A stretch of 27,387 nt of DNA. It comes from Fibrobacter sp. (GTDB taxonomy: Bacteria; Fibrobacterota; Fibrobacteria; Fibrobacterales; Fibrobacteraceae). Location: positions 1 through 27,387 of the forward strand of contig JAFWRL010000265.1 in the NCBI GenBank assembly GCA_017520105.1, in the 5' to 3' direction. Below the pieces are notes generated by a model. That model had not been told where the DNA came from and ran no database searches. It saw only the letters and a list, made by a program, of their open reading frames with translations. A program made the position numbers and the translations under genes. Of this stretch, positions 15,792 to 24,170 are shown one piece after another (positions within the stretch are counted from its first letter, which is position 1; every line of letters begins with the position of its first letter).

Positions 15792-16187
15792 TTAGCGGAT
15801 TTTTACGACAAACGCGGGAATGTTGTACGCAGAAAGTTCGCGGGCCTTGTCCTCGGCCACCTTGCGCTTGCTCCATCCACCAGCACGCAGCTTGTAGAAC
15901 GGCGTATCAAAAACGACCTGAATCGTATAACCCGTGCTCGCAGAAAGCTGAGCTTTACGCCTCTGTGCCGCATCAAAATCGCCTACAGCTTCGAACTGGA
16001 GCATATAGAAGCCATCGGACTTGTCATTCTTGGCAGCAACCTTAGCAGGGATGCTCGACGACGTATCGCGGAGCGAAGAACTGAGAGAGGGCTTGTACTC
16101 GTTTCCACGGAAAAGAGAATCTAAATCCGTTGGAGAAGCGGCCCACGCCAAAGCAAACAAAGAGGCAATAATTAAAAACTTTCGCAT
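15792..16187 (-). CDS. Small secreted SPOR-domain protein
   Basis: A 131-residue exported protein. A Sec signal peptide (MRKFLIIASLFALAWAASP) is followed by a short Ser/Leu-rich linker (about 25-60) and one C-terminal SPOR domain: GFYMLQFEAVGDFDAAQRRK, then YTIQVVFDTPFYKLRAGGWS, then a final strand AFVVKIR. SPOR domains bind peptidoglycan strands stripped of stem peptides, typically at division sites, so a periplasmic wall-binding role is likely. The start ATG 16187 immediately precedes the signal peptide; the ORF extends 30 codons further, but that part lies over repeat DNA. A TATATT box ends 7 nt before the ATG and there is no Shine-Dalgarno. The gene is flanked on both sides by dispersed repeats and convergent with the DUF4011-like gene. 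Confidence 0.82.
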   Translation of the reverse strand: MRKFLIIASLFALAWAASPTDLDSLFRGNEYKPSLSSSLRDTSSSIPAKVAAKNDKSDGFYMLQFEAVGDFDAAQRRKAQLSASTGYTIQVVFDTPFYKLRAGGWSKRKVAEDKARELSAYNIPAFVVKIR

Positions 16188-16194
16188 GCTATGA

Positions 16195-16200
16195 AATATA
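16195..16200 (-). promoter_or_regulatory. Predicted -10 box, leaderless start of the SPOR gene
   Basis: On the minus strand TATATT is followed by 7 nt (TCATAGC) and then ATG. TTACAC about 19 nt upstream could serve as a weak -35. Confidence 0.5.
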
Positions 16201-16230
16201 GAAAAAGCTAAGGATAAATGTGTAAACTGA

Positions 16231-16331
16231 CCCCGGCATCCCGTCCCCATTCGCGGATCATGACCACATAAGCACAAATGTGCTAAGTGGTCAAAGAGAA
16301 TAAATCCGGGACAGGCTCTGGCCGGGGTGAC
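16231..16331. repeat. 47-bp palindromic repeat split by a 54-bp insertion
   Basis: The left 13 bp (16231-16243) and right 34 bp (16298-16331) match the intact element at 15619-15665 with one difference. The 54 bp between them (16244-16297) are unrelated to it and contain the inverted repeat listed separately. Confidence 0.72.
16261..16293. repeat. 33-bp inverted repeat inside the 54-bp insertion
   Basis: Arms TGACCACATAAGCACA and TGTGCTAAGTGGTCA pair along almost their whole length, with one bulge and a very small loop. It is upstream of the SPOR promoter but outside its likely -35 region. Confidence 0.7.
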
Positions 16332-16340
16332 AAGACAAAA

Positions 16341-16402
16341 GAACCGTGACTGGATCCTTCACATTCGTTCAGGATGACAACAAGGCGAATGCCGGGGTGA
16401 CA
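16341..16402. repeat. 62-bp dispersed repeat, copy 2
   Basis: It is nearly identical to copy 1 (15701-15762), including the preceding GCCGGGGTGACAAGACAAAA context. The stretch 16188-16500 contains only such repeats and the SPOR promoter. Confidence 0.88.
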
Positions 16403-16411
16403 AGACAAAAA

Positions 16412-16473
16412 GAACCTTGACTGGATCCTTCACATTCGTTCGGGATGATGACAAGGCGAATGCCGGGGTGACA
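16412..16473. repeat. 62-bp dispersed repeat, copy 3
   Basis: It lies 71 bp downstream of copy 2 in the same orientation and shows slightly more substitutions (GAACCTTGAC, TTCGGGATGAT). Confidence 0.86.
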
Positions 16474-16500
16474 GGTGATGCTGGATTGCGATACAAAAAA

Positions 16501-16523
16501 GCCTCCCGAATGGGAGGCTTTTT
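16501..16523 (-). terminator. Rho-independent terminator, usable in both directions
   Basis: A perfect 7-bp stem GCCTCCC/GGGAGGC with loop GAAT is flanked by six A on one side and five T on the other. It starts about 20 nt after the stop codon of the fibro-slime gene on the minus strand. Confidence 0.9.
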
Positions 16524-16541
16524 AAATTCTATCGAAGTCGA

Positions 16542-19500
16542 TTACTTGCTATTTTCGATATTCATGTTGCCAATAACCTTCGTGTTATGGCGGACACCCC
16601 ACATCTCGGTCTTGTCGTTCTTGTTCTTCTTACCGAAGTTAGCAAGCTGGACGTAAGTCTTCAACTTGGCAACGTAGGCTCCAGAACCCACGAGGCGATC
16701 CTTGTTGGACTTCATGTTCCATACGATGAAGAAGTTCTTCGGCTTATCAACGCAGTTCTTGCCTTCGAAGAAGTACTTGCCATTTTCTTTCTTGTTCATG
16801 GCGTCATCGCAGTAGATGCGGCCCTTCTTGGTCACAACATGAGAACCGAGGTTCGTGAAGAACTGGAGTTCGTAGTTGAAGAAGACAGAAGCATAGTTGT
16901 TACCGATTGCAGCCTGCGTCGTCGTATCCTGAACAATCAAGGCGCTCATATCGCTCTTGACGAACCAGCCATGCGGCACAAAGCCGTAATTGGCAAGATT
17001 CGGATCAACAGAGGCATCCTTATTGATCATAGCCTTCTTGAAGTCGCTTTCATCCTTATAGGCATCGAAGGTGAATGCTTCGATATCCGGAAGCTTAGCG
17101 TATTCAGACGGTGTGAGCGGAATACTTCCGATAGCATCCGGCATAAGTCTTACAGCGTAATCTTTCACGGCACCCGTAATCAAAGCCCACGGAGACGGAA
17201 CACGGACGCTCGGGTCCGAATCGTAGGCCGGAGCAATGTTCCAATTGTATTCATCAGCAGGACGGAGCCCTTCGGCACCCGGCATAGAATCTGTAACAGC
17301 CTTATAGTTAGATTGGTCCATGACAAGACCAGTGCCATTGATACCCCTAAAGTGGATGTAGTCACCCGCCTGCGGGAATTCAGAAGCCTGGCTGTAAAGG
17401 ATGGTCTGGTTAGAATCGAGCTGTCTTCCATAAGACACACCCGAAGCAATCGGAATGTACTCTACAAAATGATGTTCCTTAGCGGCATTAATGTAGAAGG
17501 AGAACACGTTATCTCCCTGCTGAGCACCTTCACTCGTCTTCTCGACGTTTTCAGAGAACTTAATCTTCAGCTGAGCGGTCGAACCCTTGGCGGTGTCGGT
17601 AACGGCCCTTGCAGAGATGATAATCGGGGCAATACGGTCGAGAAGGACGCCCGAGTATTCCGAAGTCACAACCACTCCACGAGCCGAGTATGTAGCCCAA
17701 GACTTAACCTTAGCCGAGCCATCAGTATAAGTCTTCACATCCTTGGAAAGTTTCTTACCACCAAGAGTAATTCTCGGGATACAGGTGGAATCCGTCTTAG
17801 CACCCTTAGCAGTACCGCAAGCAGCACCCTTCACGACTTCATCATGTTCAAAGAGCACGGAATCCTTGTCACTTTCCCAGAACACAGCAACCTTATCCGG
17901 GAGAGAGTCCTTATGGAATTCACGATGGTAGTAAACGACCACGGAGTCGCCAATACCGTCGAGGTATTCCTTTTCGGGACTGAAGTACGGAGGCGGAACA
18001 TTTATAGTAGCCTCGGACGGTGCGCCATGGACGTCAAAGATGTCTGCAAACAGCGGATACGGAACCGGCGGTTCAGTGAACTGCATATTGTCATAAGTTG
18101 CCTGCATGAGTGCTGGGCTCGGGCCAACAACATGAAGCGTAGCGGTGCCCTTGCAAGCAGGACCTTCGCCCACTCTGCAATATTCCTTGGAGGACTGAAT
18201 CGTAACCTTGGCGCGACCATTCACGACTTCACCGCCAGCAATGATTCTTACCCCATCAGAGGTCTTGGAACCCTGCGTAAGCTTGAAGTTGCAATCCGTG
18301 CACGGAGAATCGTCACCATTAAGGGCAACCACATAGAATTCATAGGCAGAACCCTTCATGCGGACCGGATCGGAATCCTTGTCTCCCGTCACAACCTTGA
18401 ACGTAGTTTCGGAATCCACGAACACGAGACGCGGCACGAAGAACTTGATTTCGGCCTTGCGAGCGCTGCCGTTCACATTGACATGAACCGTTTCGACAGC
18501 TTTGGTATCCATTTCATCGAACGGAATCGTCACGTAAATGGTATCGATACCACCATCACCGACAGTGCGCTTCGAAGTCGGGCTGAACGGCGTAAGCTTG
18601 CCACCCTTCATGGCAAAGAACTGGGCCTTGGGGTTGTCCACCTGCAAGCTGTATTCAGAACCAGGAGCCATTTGCATTTCAAGAGGATCTTTACAATCCG
18701 CAGCGTTACTGCACGGATCAATCATCGGAGCGACATAGAGCGGAATCATCTGGTCGATGTCCGGAGTGCCATCTTCCTTCAACTGGGAAGCCATGGCCTG
18801 AGACTTGAACAAATACGGGAGGCTGAGGTTGCCGTTTTCATCAACGGTAACGGCTTCGCGGTTAGCGACTGCGAGAGAACCCTTGATGTTGATTTCGATG
18901 GGCTTCTGGTCAGTACCAATCTTGATGATAAGGAAGTACTTACCGCTCGGCAATGCAGCCTTGAGCTTATCCTCATTGATAATCGGAGTGGACGGTTCAG
19001 AAACGTCAATACCACCATCATACGGTTTCGGGTTTGCAGCGAAATCGTCGGCACTATACTTTGTCTTGGTCGGATCCTGTCCGCTCTTGTCCGTCGAGAA
19101 GATATAGGTAATCGGTTCGGTAATGTCCTTACCGCACTTGAGTTCTTCTCCGCCACCGCCCAAAGCGGCACCGCAAGAACCACCACCGGACTTCTTGTAG
19201 CAGATTTTGAAGATGTTATCACCTTTTTCAATGAAGGCCTTTGTATCCTGCTTACCTTCAGGAATAATACCGGTCGTCTGTTCGATGAACATGTTCGTCT
19301 TGATGTGGACGTTACTCATCGTCGTACGACGGTCGCAGAAGTAGATATCGATGTCATAGGACTTGCCGACTTCGGCATTCGGCATGAACTTATCCAAATC
19401 GACATAGCCCGGAGCGGCAAGGTGAGTACCACCAAGGTCCACAGCAAGCTTGTTATCAATAAAGACCCAAATATCGTCGTCACCACGGAAGCTGAACTTC

Positions 19501-21338
19501 AAGCCGTTTCTGAAACGGAAGTTAGCATGAGATTCAAAGCAGAAATGCTGGTTACGGCCGCCCTTTGTAAGAGCCTTACTGTCATCATCTCCAGAGGTCC
19601 AACGATAAGTAGAAGCGGTTGCTGTACCCGGATTTTCTGTACCTCCAGTATATCTCGGCCATCCTTCTGGAGAGGGCAGACCTTCGCAGCCCCAGGCCCA
19701 ACCATCACCGACCCAGGTAACACCGAGCTTTCTCGAAATCTGGGTAGCAATAGCGTTAGTACCAATTGTAAATTCGGAACCGGCAGCAAACAAACCATCG
19801 CAGTCAACGCCGCCATCCCAGCCAGGGCCATTACACATCAAATCGCTCTTCGGAACGCCTTCTTTTTCGTCAATCGTACGAAGGCCGAGCGGAGTCGTTG
19901 ACGGTTCCTGGTCACCGCAGAAATAGACCGGACCTTCAGCCTTGCGCTTGGTTTCAGCAGCAGGCAGACGTTCAGACATCATCTTGTCTGCATCAGGCTC
20001 TTTTTCGGCCGGATAGAAACCACCCGGAACAGTAGCACCGGGACTCTGGTAGTAATCCGATTCAAATTCAAACTTGCCATCGGCCGCCTGTTCAAAAGGC
20101 ATGTTGAAGCAATACTGTTCGTTGACACCCTGCGTAAAGTTAAACATAGCGGCAAAAGCTTCATCAGCCTGAGCACCGAAGCACTTCTTACCCGTAGAAG
20201 TCAACTTCATCTTCTTGGTCTTCGGGTCAAGCGTAGATTCCACCATTCCTTTGGTCACGCCAATACAGGGCATTTCAGCCGTAGCCGAAGAAAGCACCTG
20301 GAACTTAGCACTTGGCGAATAGCAAGCGTTAGCGTGAGCCTGCTCAGGAGTCTGCCCAGCATTCCAGTCCGGGTTGCAAGTAAATGCACCATGCAAGCTA
20401 GCATCGGTATCGTAAATTATAGCAGCCAAGTCATAACCACACTTGCCCGTCACATCAGGGCGTTTTACGTACCAGCCCTGGTTTGAGCTGGGGAGTTTCT
20501 GAGATTCTTCGGCATCAGCCACGAAATAAAGCGCTTTGTTATAGCCCGGTTCAGTCGAATAAATTTCAAACAACCCTTCCAAAGCAATGGGCGTGGCAGC
20601 ACCTTCTTCCCAGGCGCCGTTCATACCGATAGCGTCTTCCATCTTGGGATCATCGTTTCTGTGAATGACAACACTTTCCGGGAATTTTTCATCAATATAA
20701 CGCCTGTAGTACCAACCGCAGTTTGCACCATCATTGTACAACGCAACTTCTTTTGTCTTGCCACTGGCATCGGTTTCACTGATGTAAGGTTCAGCACTCT
20801 TCCAAGTCGTATTGTTAGGCAAGAAGATGTAGAAGTCATAAACCTTCGGTTCTTCGTAGGTGATATAAGTCTTGCCAGACTTCTTGATATCCGGATGGTC
20901 CTGAATCCAGACTTCGCCACCATCGACCCAAGATTTATTACCCGTTTCAAACGTACTGCAAGAGAAACTTGCGGTACGGGTGTCATTGGTCCTTATGCCA
21001 AACTGTGTAGGCATTACGCACTTCTGTTGGCAGGTGTTGTCAGCAACGCTGTTAATAAAGAAACGGTCATCGTTATTCGTACCCACAGCCTTCGCATCGC
21101 TGAAATCAATGGTAGCCCATCCATTTTCGTCAGGAACGCCCATCGCATGTGCAGAACCACCAATCACGACGTAAGCTCTGGTCCAACTATCTGGAACTTT
21201 GAAGTGAATCTTGGGCGAGCACACCGTATTATCCTGACGACGTAAATCAGCCCATGCTCCCTGTGCCCCAATCAGGAGCAGAACCAGCATAATCGCAAAA
21301 CTTTGCAAAGCTCTATTACTTTTTTTCATATTTTTCAT
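16542..21338 (-). CDS. Large secreted fibro-slime domain protein
   Basis: A 1598-residue exported protein. The signal peptide MKNMKKSNRALQSFAIM then LVLLLIGAQGAWA ends before DLRR. The N-terminal 500 residues are Cys- and Trp-containing. The fibro-slime domain lies at about 590-680: QHFCFESHANFRFRNGLKFS, FRGDDDIWVFIDNKLAVDLG, GTHLAAPGYVDLD, then YDIDIYFCDRRTTMSNVHIK. This is a PA14-like beta domain typical of Fibrobacter surface proteins, several reported among cellulose-adhesion proteins. Later residues include repeated beta-strand segments like invasin/Ig-like domains (about 900-1300, for example AKVTIQSSKEYC). The C-terminus ends MWGVRHNTKVIGN, possibly a genus-specific tail. A role in adhesion to plant cell walls is inferred, not shown. 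Alternative start: the second Met, 3 codons in. A terminator follows the stop. Confidence 0.88.
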   Translation of the reverse strand: MKNMKKSNRALQSFAIMLVLLLIGAQGAWADLRRQDNTVCSPKIHFKVPDSWTRAYVVIGGSAHAMGVPDENGWATIDFSDAKAVGTNNDDRFFINSVADNTCQQKCVMPTQFGIRTNDTRTASFSCSTFETGNKSWVDGGEVWIQDHPDIKKSGKTYITYEEPKVYDFYIFLPNNTTWKSAEPYISETDASGKTKEVALYNDGANCGWYYRRYIDEKFPESVVIHRNDDPKMEDAIGMNGAWEEGAATPIALEGLFEIYSTEPGYNKALYFVADAEESQKLPSSNQGWYVKRPDVTGKCGYDLAAIIYDTDASLHGAFTCNPDWNAGQTPEQAHANACYSPSAKFQVLSSATAEMPCIGVTKGMVESTLDPKTKKMKLTSTGKKCFGAQADEAFAAMFNFTQGVNEQYCFNMPFEQAADGKFEFESDYYQSPGATVPGGFYPAEKEPDADKMMSERLPAAETKRKAEGPVYFCGDQEPSTTPLGLRTIDEKEGVPKSDLMCNGPGWDGGVDCDGLFAAGSEFTIGTNAIATQISRKLGVTWVGDGWAWGCEGLPSPEGWPRYTGGTENPGTATASTYRWTSGDDDSKALTKGGRNQHFCFESHANFRFRNGLKFSFRGDDDIWVFIDNKLAVDLGGTHLAAPGYVDLDKFMPNAEVGKSYDIDIYFCDRRTTMSNVHIKTNMFIEQTTGIIPEGKQDTKAFIEKGDNIFKICYKKSGGGSCGAALGGGGEELKCGKDITEPITYIFSTDKSGQDPTKTKYSADDFAANPKPYDGGIDVSEPSTPIINEDKLKAALPSGKYFLIIKIGTDQKPIEINIKGSLAVANREAVTVDENGNLSLPYLFKSQAMASQLKEDGTPDIDQMIPLYVAPMIDPCSNAADCKDPLEMQMAPGSEYSLQVDNPKAQFFAMKGGKLTPFSPTSKRTVGDGGIDTIYVTIPFDEMDTKAVETVHVNVNGSARKAEIKFFVPRLVFVDSETTFKVVTGDKDSDPVRMKGSAYEFYVVALNGDDSPCTDCNFKLTQGSKTSDGVRIIAGGEVVNGRAKVTIQSSKEYCRVGEGPACKGTATLHVVGPSPALMQATYDNMQFTEPPVPYPLFADIFDVHGAPSEATINVPPPYFSPEKEYLDGIGDSVVVYYHREFHKDSLPDKVAVFWESDKDSVLFEHDEVVKGAACGTAKGAKTDSTCIPRITLGGKKLSKDVKTYTDGSAKVKSWATYSARGVVVTSEYSGVLLDRIAPIIISARAVTDTAKGSTAQLKIKFSENVEKTSEGAQQGDNVFSFYINAAKEHHFVEYIPIASGVSYGRQLDSNQTILYSQASEFPQAGDYIHFRGINGTGLVMDQSNYKAVTDSMPGAEGLRPADEYNWNIAPAYDSDPSVRVPSPWALITGAVKDYAVRLMPDAIGSIPLTPSEYAKLPDIEAFTFDAYKDESDFKKAMINKDASVDPNLANYGFVPHGWFVKSDMSALIVQDTTTQAAIGNNYASVFFNYELQFFTNLGSHVVTKKGRIYCDDAMNKKENGKYFFEGKNCVDKPKNFFIVWNMKSNKDRLVGSGAYVAKLKTYVQLANFGKKNKNDKTEMWGVRHNTKVIGNMNIENSK

Positions 21339-21637
21339 CCATTTAGGTTCTTAATCCACTGAGGCATAACAAAAAGACCGGCCTTCTTGATAAGCCACAC
21401 CTGCACGAAATCTACTTTTTTTAGGGAAAAAAGGGAGATTTTTCTTCCAAAGAATTGTGAAAAAAAGTTTATGTAAGCCAATCCACCAACCAATTCACAA
21501 ATTCTCAACATGTTTATAAATTTAATTTTACAATAGGTGTATCATAAGAAATAATCGCAAAAAATGATTTGATTTTCGTCACATAAATCTAGATTTTCAA
21601 TAGAAGAAAAATGACCCCGAGGTGACGGAAAAAAATT
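21339..21637. other. AT-rich divergent intergenic region
   Basis: About 300 bp between the divergent fibro-slime and FHA-GGDEF genes. The fibro-slime leader would be long. A weak TTGTGA-18 nt-TTACAT candidate promoter lies on the minus strand near 21475-21505. A short quasi-palindrome AAGACCGGCCTTCTT sits at about 21374-21388. A TGACCCCGAGGTGAC repeat trace lies just before the GGDEF gene (21612-21626). Nothing else is clear. Confidence 0.5.
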
Positions 21638-22513
21638 ATGGAAGACGAAACCATCATGAGCAACGACAATACCATCCAATTCGACCAGATGGTGGTACAT
21701 CCGCATTTGATTGTCCTGTATCCGCAGAATCAGTTTGCGCAGATTCCGCTCGAAAGGGGAACTGTCGTTCTCGGGCGCGGACAAGATGCCGACATCCGCT
21801 TCGAAGACGAGCTTGTAAGCCGGAGGCATTGCGCCCTTTCCTTTGACGGAGGGAGTGTCACGGTCGAAGACCTCGGCAGCACCAACGGCACCTTTGTCGA
21901 TGGAAACTTTGTGCACAAGCAGATTCTCGATTCCGACAACAGGCTCCAGATTGGCAGGATGGTATTGAAGGTCGCCTACAAGGATCCGAGCGAAGAGGCG
22001 TTCAGCCGCGAACTTTACGAAGCGGCGACAAAGGACCCGCTTACCGGGATTTTAAACCGCCAGGCATTTGCAGAACGTTCCGCCGGTGAACTTGTCTATG
22101 CCCGCCGCAACGACACGTTCATCAACATCGTGATGATTGACATCGACAATTTCAAGCAAGTCAACGACACGTGGGGGCATCAGTGCGGAGACCTTGTCTT
22201 AAAGGAAATCGCACGGTTGCTGAGCGACGAAAAGCGGGATTCCGACTTGCTTGCCCGCTACGGCGGCGAAGAATTTTTGCTGCTGATGAACGGGATTACG
22301 CCCGAGGACGCAAAGAAGCGGGCCGAAAAGTTGCGCATCGCTATAGCGCACCACATTTTCTCGTGGATGGACACGAGGATTCCTGTGACGATTTCGCTCG
22401 GGATTTCGTCGCGAAAGGGGGCTGACGTGTCGCAAATTGCGGACCTCATCGCCGAAAGCGACAAACTGTTGTATGTCGCCAAAGGAAACGGGAAGAATCA
22501 GGTGGCTGTTTAG
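21638..22513 (+). CDS. FHA-GGDEF diguanylate cyclase
   Basis: A 291-residue cytoplasmic protein that should make cyclic di-GMP from two GTP. An FHA domain (about 25-112) has VVLGRGQDADI (R47), SRRH (61-64) and GSTNGTFVDG (80-89), the phosphothreonine-binding loops. The GGDEF domain (127-291) has TKDPLTGILNRQAF, IDIDNFKQVNDTWGHQCGD and the active-site loop RYGGEEF (207-213). RDSD (200-203), five residues before GGEEF, is a canonical RxxD product-inhibition site, so the enzyme should be active and feedback-controlled. The FHA domain suggests control through binding of a phosphorylated partner, such as a Ser/Thr kinase substrate. The start is ATG 21638 with GGAAA upstream; Met-7 is an alternative. 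The gene appears monocistronic. Confidence 0.93.
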   Translation: MEDETIMSNDNTIQFDQMVVHPHLIVLYPQNQFAQIPLERGTVVLGRGQDADIRFEDELVSRRHCALSFDGGSVTVEDLGSTNGTFVDGNFVHKQILDSDNRLQIGRMVLKVAYKDPSEEAFSRELYEAATKDPLTGILNRQAFAERSAGELVYARRNDTFINIVMIDIDNFKQVNDTWGHQCGDLVLKEIARLLSDEKRDSDLLARYGGEEFLLLMNGITPEDAKKRAEKLRIAIAHHIFSWMDTRIPVTISLGISSRKGADVSQIADLIAESDKLLYVAKGNGKNQVAV

Positions 22514-22610
22514 ATTGGTACCGTGTCTGTTATTGGTGCCGTGTAAGGTGACCCCGGAATAAATCCGGGGTGACAATGTGATTAGTGCCGTGTCTGTTAT
22601 TGGTGCCGTG
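22514..22610. repeat. 30-bp direct repeats bracketing a GTGACCCCGG palindrome
   Basis: ATTGGTACCGTGTCTGTT plus ATTGGTGCCGTG (22514-22543) recurs at 22581-22610 with two mismatches. Within each copy the ATTGGTGCCGTG unit appears twice. Between the copies lies GTGACCCCGG-AATAAAT-CCGGGGTGAC (22548-22574), a hairpin sharing its loop with 15619-15665. Confidence 0.82.
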
Positions 22611-22622
22611 CAAGCGGGGGCT

Positions 22623-22657
22623 CCTAAGACCTATAACCTAACACCTACTTCCTAAAA
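22623..22657. repeat. Heptanucleotide repeat, CCTANNN type (5 units)
   Basis: CCTA recurs exactly every 7 bp at 22623, 22630, 22637, 22644 and 22651. On the minus strand this reads TAGGNNN, including TAGGAAG, the same unit as at 655 and 7786. Confidence 0.75.
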
Positions 22658-22675
22658 AACATAGTTCCAAGGAAC

Positions 22676-22704
22676 TTGCATAGGCTTGTACCTTTTTCTA
22701 TATT
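22676..22704 (+). promoter_or_regulatory. Predicted promoter of the MATE gene
   Basis: TTGCAT (22676-22681), 17 nt, TATATT (22699-22704), then 9 nt to ATG 22714. This is the best-formed of the leaderless-type promoters in the window. Confidence 0.65.
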
Positions 22705-22713
22705 TGCGCGCCG

Positions 22714-24099
22714 ATGAGTGAATTTTACTCCAAGCGCCTTAATTCCTTTGGCACAGCAAGCATCCCGAAATTGGTGTTGCAGTTTTCCGTTCCCGCCATC
22801 ATCAGCATGTGTGTGAACGCCCTCTACAATATAGTGGATCGATATTATGTGGGGCAAGGAGTCGGAAGTTTAGGAATTGCAGGTATTACGCTCTGCTTTC
22901 CGATTTGCCTGTTCATCATGGCGCTTTCGATGATGGTAGGCGTTGGCGGCAACACGCTCTTCGCCATCCGCCTTGGGCAAAAGAAATACCTCCAGGCAAG
23001 CATCATCCTCAACAACTCTTTTTCGCTGCTAATTATCATGGCGGTTCTCGCCTTCACGTTCGGCGAAATTTTCATGACGCCGCTCCTCAAGCTGTTCGGG
23101 GCAAGCGAGCAGACGCTCCCCGTTGCCGAAAGTTACATGCGCATTTTGCTTTGCGGAGCCGTTTTCCAGACGATAGCCCCCGGCATGAACCACTTTATCC
23201 GTTCGATGGGTCACCCAAAGACAGCCATGTTCCGCGAAATTGTAGGCGCGGTCAGCAATATCATTTTGGACTGGCTGTTCATCATGAAATTCCATTGGGG
23301 AATCGAAGGGGCGGCCTGGGCTACCATTTGTTCACAACTAATCGCAAGCGCATTGATAACGCAGTTTTTCGTGAAGAAATCCTCGCCCATCAAGATTCGC
23401 TTACGCCACATGAAGCTGCGTCTCCCCTACGTTCGAAAAATCTACATCTTGGGCCTCCCGCCATCCGTGATGCAAATTTGCAACAGTCTCATGAACGCTA
23501 TTCTGGCCTGGAGCCTCACGACTTACGGCAACATAAGCCTTAAGCCCACCGGAACGCTTTCGGGCGGAGACATAGCTATTTCCGCTTTTGGCATCATCAA
23601 CAGCGTCGTATCCATCATTGTGCTCCCGCTCATGGGTTTTGTCCACGGTACGCAGCCCATCATCGGCTATAATTATGGCGCCAGGCTCAACAGCCGCGTC
23701 AAACAGACTCTCAAGTTTTCAATTATTTATGCGGGCTCGTTCATGGCAATCTGCTGGGTCGCCGTGATGTTGAAGGCCGAAGCATTCGTCGCCCCCTTTG
23801 CCCCCGGAGACCTCGAATTACAAGAAACCTCCGCCTGGGCCATGCGGATTTTCACCGCCGCATTCTTCATGATACCGTTCGGCATGCTGGCTGGCAACTT
23901 TTTCCAGGGAACCGGAAAAGCTCTCAGAGCGATGTTCCTCAACGCTTGCCGTCAGGTGATTCTCCTGATTCCCTTCTTGCTGATTCTGCCACACTTCTTT
24001 GAACTGAAGGGTGTGTTCATGGCGCAGCCCATTGCCGACACCGGAGCGGCCATCATCGGCATGGCGATGCTGATGCACGAACTGAAAAAACTGAAATAA
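22714..24099 (+). CDS. MATE family multidrug/cation efflux transporter
   Basis: A 461-residue inner-membrane protein with about 12 hydrophobic helices in two halves, typical of the multidrug and toxic compound extrusion family, which expels cationic compounds in exchange for Na+ or H+. The first helix region reads PKLVLQFSVPAIISMCVNAL then YNIVDRYYVG, the conserved MATE start (normally 'P...s.l...ly.ivD..fvG'). GVGGNTLFAIRLGQKK corresponds to the loop after helix 2, GHPKTAMFREIVGAVSNIIL to the middle, and ALPLMGF-type and PIIGYNYGARL segments to the second half. The length matches the family (440-480). The closest subfamily is probably the DinF/MepA-like bacterial group. The substrate cannot be deduced. 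The promoter lies directly before the ATG with no ribosome binding site. Confidence 0.93.
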   Translation: MSEFYSKRLNSFGTASIPKLVLQFSVPAIISMCVNALYNIVDRYYVGQGVGSLGIAGITLCFPICLFIMALSMMVGVGGNTLFAIRLGQKKYLQASIILNNSFSLLIIMAVLAFTFGEIFMTPLLKLFGASEQTLPVAESYMRILLCGAVFQTIAPGMNHFIRSMGHPKTAMFREIVGAVSNIILDWLFIMKFHWGIEGAAWATICSQLIASALITQFFVKKSSPIKIRLRHMKLRLPYVRKIYILGLPPSVMQICNSLMNAILAWSLTTYGNISLKPTGTLSGGDIAISAFGIINSVVSIIVLPLMGFVHGTQPIIGYNYGARLNSRVKQTLKFSIIYAGSFMAICWVAVMLKAEAFVAPFAPGDLELQETSAWAMRIFTAAFFMIPFGMLAGNFFQGTGKALRAMFLNACRQVILLIPFLLILPHFFELKGVFMAQPIADTGAAIIGMAMLMHELKKLK

Positions 24100-24108
24100 A
24101 AGACGGCA

Positions 24109-24160
24109 TATTTTTACGAGAATGCCGCCGAGATGACGTATTTTTACGAGAATGCCGCCG
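24109..24160. repeat. Two identical 22-bp direct repeats
   Basis: TATTTTTACGAGAATGCCGC (plus CG) occurs at 24109-24130 and 24139-24160, 30 bp apart. The region separates the convergent MATE and acetyltransferase-like genes. CGGCAT...ATGCCG could form a weak hairpin around the first copy. Confidence 0.8.
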
Positions 24161-24170
24161 TGGCGTCGGG

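Noticed and set aside
16188..16277. 30-codon N-terminal extension of the SPOR protein
   Set aside because: It runs over the promoter box and repeat DNA; the signal peptide starts at 16187.
16587..19901. 1104-codon open frame antisense to the fibro-slime gene
   Set aside because: It is a shadow of the codon bias on the opposite strand. It shows no family motif or signal peptide and is Arg/Ile/Val/Asn-biased, whereas the minus-strand protein has a signal peptide, the fibro-slime domain and a terminator.
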